Positions 56,431 through 64,000 of a DNA stretch of 64,000 nucleotides are shown here, piece by piece. Positions within the stretch are counted from its first letter, which is position 1, and every line of letters starts with the position of its first letter. The position numbers and the translations under genes are program-made. Location of the stretch: NCBI GenBank assembly GCA_932294295.1, contig OW028585.1:15532771-15596770 (forward strand), written 5' to 3'. A model generated the notes under the pieces. The model worked only from the letters and a program-made list of their open reading frames with translations. It was not told where the DNA came from and did not search any database. Source of the DNA: Alitta virens (lineage: Eukaryota; Annelida; Polychaeta; Phyllodocida; Nereididae).

Positions 56431-57740
56431 ACACACAATGACGTCACAACTTGCTGGCCTATGCAGGCAGATGCTGTGGCCTGCTGGTAACGTCACGAGT
56501 TGAACAATGGGCCCAAAAGTGCATTAACCAACATGAGCAGTTTCATCCACAGCCTCCTACATCACCTAGCTTCCAACAGAAATGTCAATGGCCCATAGAC
56601 TAAATCTATCTAGAATTTTAGGCCAGATTCATCCGCATGGCACACAAGGAACTCGAGTATGTTCCCGCTCCTACACCCTGCCCCATCGCTTGCTGCAGCA
56701 TTTCAGACCATTTCGTTATCTTAGACCTTGATACTAATGATATCGCCTCCGGACCCATTGCAAGTGACCACCAAGCTGATTCATTTGGCTGAGATTTTAC
56801 ACTGTCACTACCATGTCACACAGGTCATGATTTGTGATCATCAAACGCGATAGTCACCTCCAGGGCTTAACACTCGAGCAGTTTGAAATTGCTGCATACC
56901 AGCTCGACAATTACGTCAATATCTTTGCTCAGACAGACCCCACACCACTTACCACGTGCACAAAGGATTCTGGTCTGAGCCCACCCGAATATGGACCCGA
57001 GATGGCACCCACCCTAATTCCTCCAATGGCCGCAGTGTTACATAAAGTCTATCCGAAAGGCTGTCTTCCTGGCCCTCCAATCTTTTACATGGCCTGACTA
57101 TGTACCTATTTTCCTTTTCAATATATATACCCAACATCCACATTTGCCATCTCCTAGATGCAAATGCTGGGTTCTAATTTGGAGAAAAGAGGAAAAACAA
57201 TATTTTGGGCCACCCTATGGGATGGACCGGTCACCCTATGCAGCTGGGACGAAGTCCACCAAGATCTGGAATTGCGGGCATTTCAGCAGCTTTTTCGTCA
57301 AGCCAACAACAAACCAACAATCAAGCGCTTCAATGATGAACGCCCCCACCAGGCTTCTTCTTTGCCCACTATACCAAGAACCAGTGATGCCATTCACCAA
57401 GGTGTACCTTTAAGCACACCTGCCCTCGCTGTCGGGGCCCACATCCAGTTTTCATGCAGTGCAACACAAAGCACTACAGACACAGCTCCCCCACTTCCAC
57501 AAACAGCCATGACACCCACAGACGTAACAGCAGCTTGTGACACCTGTGATAGCCGAACAGCTAAATGAGCTGCTGGTTGGTTACCCACACAGGGATATCA
57601 TCATTGACAGCATCACCAAATGTTTCAAACTCATTTCAAAGGGTCTCAAATATACATTAATTCCAAAATTCGCCATCAGCCCAACACAATCCAGAAGTTG
57701 TCAAGATACTAGCCAGAACCGACCTACATTGCATTAGATG
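56431..57740 (+). pseudogene. retroelement-like coding remnants, unassigned
   Basis: Less AT-rich, with several overlapping frames: 56834-57097, 57158-57568 and 57537-57737. One reads AFQQLFRQANNKPTIKRFND and another EQLNELLVGYPHRDIIIDS, which loosely resembles the gag-like or polyprotein region of tyrosine-recombinase retrotransposons (DIRS/Ngaro). Interrupted by stops; the assignment is tentative. Confidence 0.3.
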
Positions 57741-57946
57741 CCTGCCATAGGAATTCATGGACGCTCAAATTTACGACACATTTTTTTAATAAACACGTTA
57801 GCATACCTTATTTTGTTGTTATGTACAGGATTACTACTCCGTTTACTACTTGCACGCAGATTTTACTGAAAAAGCCACTGGAAACATCCTTTTTAAGAGC
57901 ATTTTCAAAATTCACGTTCGCTTGGTTTATGCTTTCACAGGTAGCA

Positions 57947-58166
57947 GGTCGATTCGTCATTGCCTGATTGAACCCAATGAAAACTGGTCCATTCGTGACC
58001 CGAATTTGCTCAATTTGTCACCCGAAATTGATTGATTCGGCCAGTAGACAGTGTATCGTCACTGCTACTATATAAAATATGTTAACTACGGGTGAAAAAC
58101 CGACCTTTTTTTAGTGAAGAACCATACAGTTTTCACGAAGACGAATCGTGCTGTGACGAATCGACC
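57947..58166. mobile_element. MITE next to satellite (TTCGTCAC family, copy 2)
   Basis: Left end GGTCGATTCGTCA and right end TGACGAATCGACC are perfect inverted repeats; outer CAGGTAGCA/TACTGCTG sequence may extend the ends. Related to 25833-26030. The satellite begins about 18 bases to its right. Confidence 0.65.
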
Positions 58167-58183
58167 ATGTTACTGCTGTCTAC

Positions 58184-61100
58184 TACTAACTATACTAATT
58201 AAGACAAATAAATGTACAGGGTCAGTGCCTGCATTTCGCTTCCACCAACCCTCCCTGTTGTCTCTGTAATTCAGACCTACAAGCAAAGGGACAGTGTCTG
58301 CATTTTGCATCCACTAACTATGCTAATTAAGACAAACAAATGTACAGGGTCAGTACCTGCATTTTGCATCCACCAACCCTCCCAGTTGTCTCTGTAATTC
58401 AGACCTACAAGCGCAGGGTCAGTGTCTGCATTTTGCATCCGCTAACTATATTAAGACAAATAAATGAACAGGGTCAGTGCCTGCATTTTGCATCCACCAA
58501 CCCTCCCTGTTGTCTCTGTAATTCAGACCTACAAGCGCAGGGTCAGTGTCTGCATTGTGCATCCACTAACTATACTAATTAAGACAAATAAATGTACAGG
58601 GTCAGTACCTGCATTTTGCATCCACCAACCCTCCCAGTTGTCTCTGTGATTTACACCAACAAGCAGAGGGTCAGTGTCTGCATTGTGCATCCACTAACTA
58701 TACTAATTAAGACAAATAAATGTACAGGGTTAGTACCTGCATTTTGCATCCACCAACCCTCCCTGTCGTCTCTGTGATTCAGACCTACAAGCGCAGGGTC
58801 AGTGTCTGCATTGTGAATCCACTAACTATATTAAGACAAATAAATTTACAGGGTCAGTGCCTGCATTTTGCATCCACCAACCCTCCCTGTCGTCTCTGTG
58901 ATTCAGACCTACAAGTGCAGGGTCAGTGTCTGCATTGTGCATCCACTAACTATACTAATTAAGACAAATAAATGTACAGGGTCAGTGCCTGCATTTTGCA
59001 TCCACCAACCCTCCCAGTTGTCTCTGTAATTCAGACCTACAAGCGCAGGGTCAGTGTCTGCATTGTGCATCCACTAACTATACTAATTAAGACAAATAAA
59101 TGTACAGGGTCAGTACCTGCATTTTGCATCCACCAACCCTCCCAGTTGTCTCTGTGATTTACACCAACAAGCAGAGGGTCAGTGTCTGCATTTTGCATCC
59201 ACTAACTATATTAAGACAAATAAATGTACAGGGTCAGTGCCTGCATTTTGCATCCACCAAACCTCCCTGTTGTCTCTGTAATTCAGACCTACAAGTGCCG
59301 GGTCAGTGTCTGCATTGTGCATCCACTAACTATATTAAGACAAATAAATGTACAGGGTCAGTACCTGCATTTTGCATCCATCAACCCTACCAGTTGTCTC
59401 TGTGATTTACACCAACAAGCAGAGGGTCAGTGTCTGCATTTTGCATCCACTAACTATATTAAGACAAATAAATGTACAGGGTCAGTACCTGCATTTTGCA
59501 TCCACCAACCCTCCCAGTTGTCTCTGTGATTTACACCAACAAGCAGAGGGTCAGTGTCTGCATTGTGCATCCACTAACTATATTAAAACAAATAAATGTA
59601 CAGGGTCAGTACCTGCATTTTGCATCCACCAACCCTCCCAGTTGTCTCTGTGATTTACACCAACAAGCAGAGGGTCAGTGTCTGCATTGTGCATCCACTA
59701 ACTACATTAAGACAAATAAATGTACAGGGTCAGTACCTGCATTTTGCATCCACCAACCCTACCAGTTGTCTCTGTGATTTACACCAACAAGCAGAGGGTC
59801 AGTGTCTGCATTTTGCATCCACTAACTATATTAAGACAAATAAATGTACAGGGTCAGTACCTGCATTTTGCATCCACCAACCCTCCCAGTTGTCTCTGTG
59901 ATTTACACCAACAAGCAGAGGGTCAGTGTCTGCATTGTGCATCCACTAACTATATTAAAACAAATAAATGTACAGGGTCAGTACCTGCATTTTGCATCCA
60001 CCAACCCTCCCAGTTGTCTCTGTGATTTACACCAACAAGCAGAGGGTCAGTGTCTGCATTTTGCATACACTAACTTTATTAAGACAAATAAATGTACAGG
60101 GTCAGTGCCTGCATTTTGCATCCACCAAACCTCCCTGTTGTCTCTGTAATTCAGACCTACAAGTGCCGGGTCAGTGTCTGCATTGTGCATCCACTAACTA
60201 TATTAAGACAAATAAATGTACAGGGTCAGTACCTGCATTTTGCATCCACCAACCCTACCAGTTGTCTCTGTGATTTACACCAACAAGCAGAGGGTCAGTG
60301 TCTGCATTTTGCATCCACTAACTATATTAAGACAAATAAATGTACAGGGTCAGTACCTGCATTTTGCATCCACCAACCCTCCCAGTTGTCTCTGTGATTT
60401 ACACCAACAAGCAGAGGGTCAGTGTCTGCATTGTGCATCCACTAACTATATTAAAACAAATAAATGTACAGGGTCAGTACCTGCATTTTGCATCCACCAA
60501 CCCTCCCAGTTGTCTCTGTGATTTACACCAACAAGCAGAGGGTCAGTGTCTGCATTGTGCATCCACTAACTATATTAAGACAAATAAATGTACAGGGTCA
60601 GTACCTGCATTTTGCATCCACCAACCCTACCAGTTGTCTCTGTGATTTACACCAACAAGCAGAGGGTCAGTGTCTGCATTTTGCATCCACTAACTATATT
60701 AAGACAAATAAATGTACAGGGTCAGTACCTGCATTTTGCATCCACCAACCCTCCCAGTTGTCTCTGTGATTTACACCAACAAGCAGAGGGTCAGTGTCTG
60801 CATTGTGCATCCACTAACTATATTAAAACAAATAAATGTACAGGGTCAGTACCTGCATTTTGCATCCACCAACCCTCCCAGTTGTCTCTGTGATTTACAC
60901 CAACAAGCAGAGGGTCAGTGTCTGCATTTTGCATCCACTAACTTTATTAAGACAAATAAATGTACAGGGTCAGTACCTGCATTTTGCATCCACCAACCCT
61001 CCCAGTTGTCTCTGTGATTTACACCAACAAGCAGAGGGTCAGTGTCTGCATTTTGCATCCACTAACTATATTAAGACAAATAAATGTACAGGGTCAGTAC

Positions 61101-64000
61101 CTGCATTTTGCATCCACCAACCCTCCCAGTTGTCTCTGTGATTTACACCAACAAGCGCAGGGTCAGTGTCTGCATTTTGCATCCACTAACTATATTAAGA
61201 CAAATAAATGTACAGGGTCAGTGCCTGCATTTTGCATCCACCAACCCTCCCTGTTGTCTCTGAGATTTACACCAACAAGCAGAGGGTCAGTGTCTGCATT
61301 TTGCATCCACTAACTATATTAAGACAAATAAATGTACAGGGTCAGTACCTGCATTTTGCATGCACCAACCCTCCCTGTCGTCTCTGTGATTCAGACCTAC
61401 AAGCACAGGGTCAGTGTCTGCATTGTGCATCCACTAACTATACTAATTAAGACAAATAAATGAACAGGGTCAGTACCTGCATTTTGCATCCACCAACCCT
61501 CCCAGTTGTCTCTGTGATTTACACCAACAAGCAGAGGGTCAGTGTCTGCATTGTGCATCCACTAACTATATTAAGACAAATAAATTTACAGGGTCAGTGT
61601 CTGCATTATCCATCCACTAACTATATTAAGACAAATAAATGTACAGGGTCAGTGCCTGCATTTTGCATCCACCAACCCTCCCTGTTGTCTCTGTAATTCA
61701 GACCTACAAGCGCAGGGTCAGTGTCTGCATTGTGCATCCATTAACTATATTAAGACACATAAATGTACAGGGTCAGTACCTGCATTTTGCATCCACCAAC
61801 CCTCCCTGTTGTCTCTGTGATTTACACCAACAAGCAGAGGGTCAGTGTCTGCATTGTGCATCCACTAACTATATTAAAACAAATAAATGTACAGGGTCAG
61901 TACCTGCATTTTGCATCCACCAACCCTCCCAGTTGTCTCTGTGATTTACACCAACAAGCAGAGGGTCAGTGTCTGCATTGTGCATCCACTAACTATATTA
62001 AGACAAATAAATGTACAGGGTCAGTACCTGCATTTTGCATCCACCAACCCTACCAGTTGTCTCTGTGATTTACACCAACAAGCAGAGGGTCAGTGTCTGC
62101 ATTTTGCATCCACTAACTATATTAAGACAAATAAATGTACAGGGTCAGTACCTGCATTTTGCATCCACCAACCCTCCCAGTTGTCTCTGTGATTTACACC
62201 AACAAGCAGAGGGTCAGTGTCTGCATTGTGCATCCACTAACTATATTAAAACAAATAAATGTACAGGGTCAGTACCTGCATTTTGCATCCACCAACCCTC
62301 CCAGTTGTCTCTGTGATTTACACCAACAAGCAGAGGGTCAGTGTCTGCATTTTGCATCCACTAACTTTATTAAGACAAATAAATGTACAGGGTCAGTACC
62401 TGCATTTTGCATCCACCAACCCTCCCAGTTGTCTCTGTGATTTACACCAACAAGCAGAGGGTCAGTGTCTGCATTTTGCATCCACTAACTATATTAAGAC
62501 AAATAAATGTACAGGGTCAGTACCTGCATTTTGCATCCACCAACCCTCCCAGTTGTCTCTGTGATTTACACCAACAAGCGCAGGGTCAGTGTCTGCATTT
62601 TGCATCCACTAACTATATTAAGACAAATAAATGTACAGGGTCAGTGCCTGCATTTTGCATCCACCAACCCTCCCTGTTGTCTCTGAGATTTACACCAACA
62701 AGCAGAGGGTCAGTGTCTGCATTTTGCATCCACTAACTATATTAAGACAAATAAATGTACAGGGTCAGTACCTGCATTTTGCATGCACCAACCCTCCCTG
62801 TCGTCTCTGTGATTCAGACCTACAAGCACAGGGTCAGTGTCTGCATTGTGCATCCACTAACTATACTAATTAAGACAAATAAATGTACAGGGTCAGTACC
62901 TGCATTTTGCATCCACCAACCCTCCCAGTTGTCTCTGTGATTTACACCAACAAGCAGAGGGTCAGTGTCTGCATTGTGCATCCACTAACTATATTAAGAC
63001 AAATAAATTTACAGGGTCAGTGTCTGCATTATCCATCCACTAACTATATTAAGACAAATAAATGTACAGGGTCAGTGCCTGCATTTTGCATCCACCAACC
63101 CTCCCTGTTGTCTCTGTAATTCAGACCTACAAGCGCAGGGTCAGTGTCTGCATTGTGCATCCATTAACTATATTAAGACACATAAATGTACAGGGTCAGT
63201 ACCTGCATTTTGCATCCACCAACCCTCCCTGTTGTCTCTGTGATTTACACCAACAAGCAGAGGGTCAGTGTCTGCATGTTGCATCCACTAACTATATTAA
63301 GACAAATAAATGTACAGGGTCAGTACCTGCATTTTGCATCCACCAACCCTCCCTGTCATCTCTGTGATTTACACCAACAAGCAGAGGGTCAGTGTCTGCA
63401 TTTTGCATCCACTAACTATATTAAGACAAATAAATGTACAGGGTCAGTACCTGCATTTTGCATGCACCAACCCTCCCTGTCGTCTCAGTGATTCAGACCT
63501 ACAAGCGCAGGGTCAGTGTCTGCATTTTGCATCCACTAACTATATTAAGACAAATAAATGTACAGGGTCAGTACCTGCATTTTGCATCCACCAACCCTCC
63601 CAGTTGTCTCTGTGATTTACACCAACAAGCAGAGGGTCAGTGTCTGCATTGTGCATCCACTAACTATATTAAGACAAATAAATTTACAGGGTCAGTGTCT
63701 GCATTATGCATCCACTAACTATATTAAGACAAATAAATGTACAGGGTCAGTGCCTGCATTTTGCATCCACCAACCTTCCCTGTTGTCTCTGTAATTCAGA
63801 CCTACAAGCGCAGGGTCAGTGTCTGCATTGTGCATCCACTAACTATATTAAGACAAATAAATGTACAGGGTCAGTACCTACATTTTGCATCCACCAACCC
63901 TACCAGTTGTCTCTGTGATTTACACCAACAAGCAGAGGGTCAGTGTCTGCATTTTGCATCCACTAACTATATTAAGACAAATAAATGTACAGGGTTAGTA
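58184..64000. repeat. satellite array, 124-bp unit, higher-order periods
   Basis: More than 45 tandem units run to the window end. Each 124-bp unit joins a 69-base half (GGGTCAGTACCTGCATTTTG...CAACAAGCAGA) to a 55-base half (AAATAAATGTACAGGGTCAG...ATTAAGAC). The halves share a GGGTCAGT..CTGCATT.TGCATCCAC core. The 69-base half comes in two subtypes (GATTTACACC and AATTCAGACC). Units with ACTAATT are 128 bp. Single 55-base halves occur at about 61582, 63005 and 63680. Blocks repeat at 868 bp (7 units) and 1423 bp (11 units, one half-unit and 4 extra bases). The left edge units are more diverged. The 101-codon open frames are by-products, as 124 is not a multiple of 3. Confidence 0.93.

Noticed and set aside
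58212..63918. Dozens of 61-117 codon open frames in the satellite
   Set aside because: They recur every 124 bases in shifting frames and are a by-product of a repeat whose length is not a multiple of 3; no selection for a protein is evident.

Overview
This is an AT-rich animal genomic window. It has spliced genes with GT-AG introns, C2H2 zinc-finger genes, THAP and P-element-type coding sequence, LINE, SINE, Gypsy and MITE elements, long (TA)n microsatellites and a large satellite array. There is no prokaryotic-style gene packing. The mixture fits a marine invertebrate, perhaps a deuterostome such as an echinoderm, hemichordate or amphioxus. I cannot name the species from sequence alone.

Layout. 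1-3.9 kb is gene-free and holds short inverted-repeat elements. 3.9-13.5 kb is a tandem duplication of a zinc-finger locus. Copy 1 (ORF 4829-5545) keeps a CCAAT-bearing upstream region but has a nonsense codon. Copy 2 (10463-12223, 20 fingers) is open, but its upstream region is interrupted by a LINE with two intact-looking ORFs. 13.5-16.5 kb is repeats, including a 362-bp hAT-type MITE with target duplication. 16.5-18.7 kb is a two-exon, eight-finger gene on the minus strand. 21.0-26.5 kb is a complete eleven-exon THAP/P-element-like transposase gene on the minus strand, the best-supported and most interesting gene here. Its promoter shares a 20-base identical block and a second 10-base block with the zinc-finger gene at 18.6 kb.

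26.7-42 kb is mostly repeats: a 1.3-kb inverted-repeat element filled with degenerate GCAGACCA repeats, two SINE families with target-site duplications, foldback elements, two LINE fragments, and one more zinc-finger gene (34.3-35.2 kb, minus strand). 42.8-48.5 kb is a decayed Gypsy-type LTR retrotransposon with gag, protease, RT, a deleted RNase H, integrase and a probable 3' LTR. 50.5-54.4 kb is a multi-exon, recently disabled copy of a long protein family I cannot assign. 56.5-57.7 kb has poorly identified retroelement-like coding remnants. From about 58.18 kb to the window end is a tandem satellite with a 124-bp unit (69 + 55 bp) and nested higher-order periods of 868 and 1423 bp.

How the parts relate. 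The host-like genes all encode predicted nuclear DNA-binding proteins: C2H2 factors and a THAP transposase-derived protein. They sit among the mobile elements that account for most of the window. The neighbourhood is shaped by local duplication (zinc-finger locus, finger blocks, satellite) and by nested insertion of transposons. No pathway or operon is implied.
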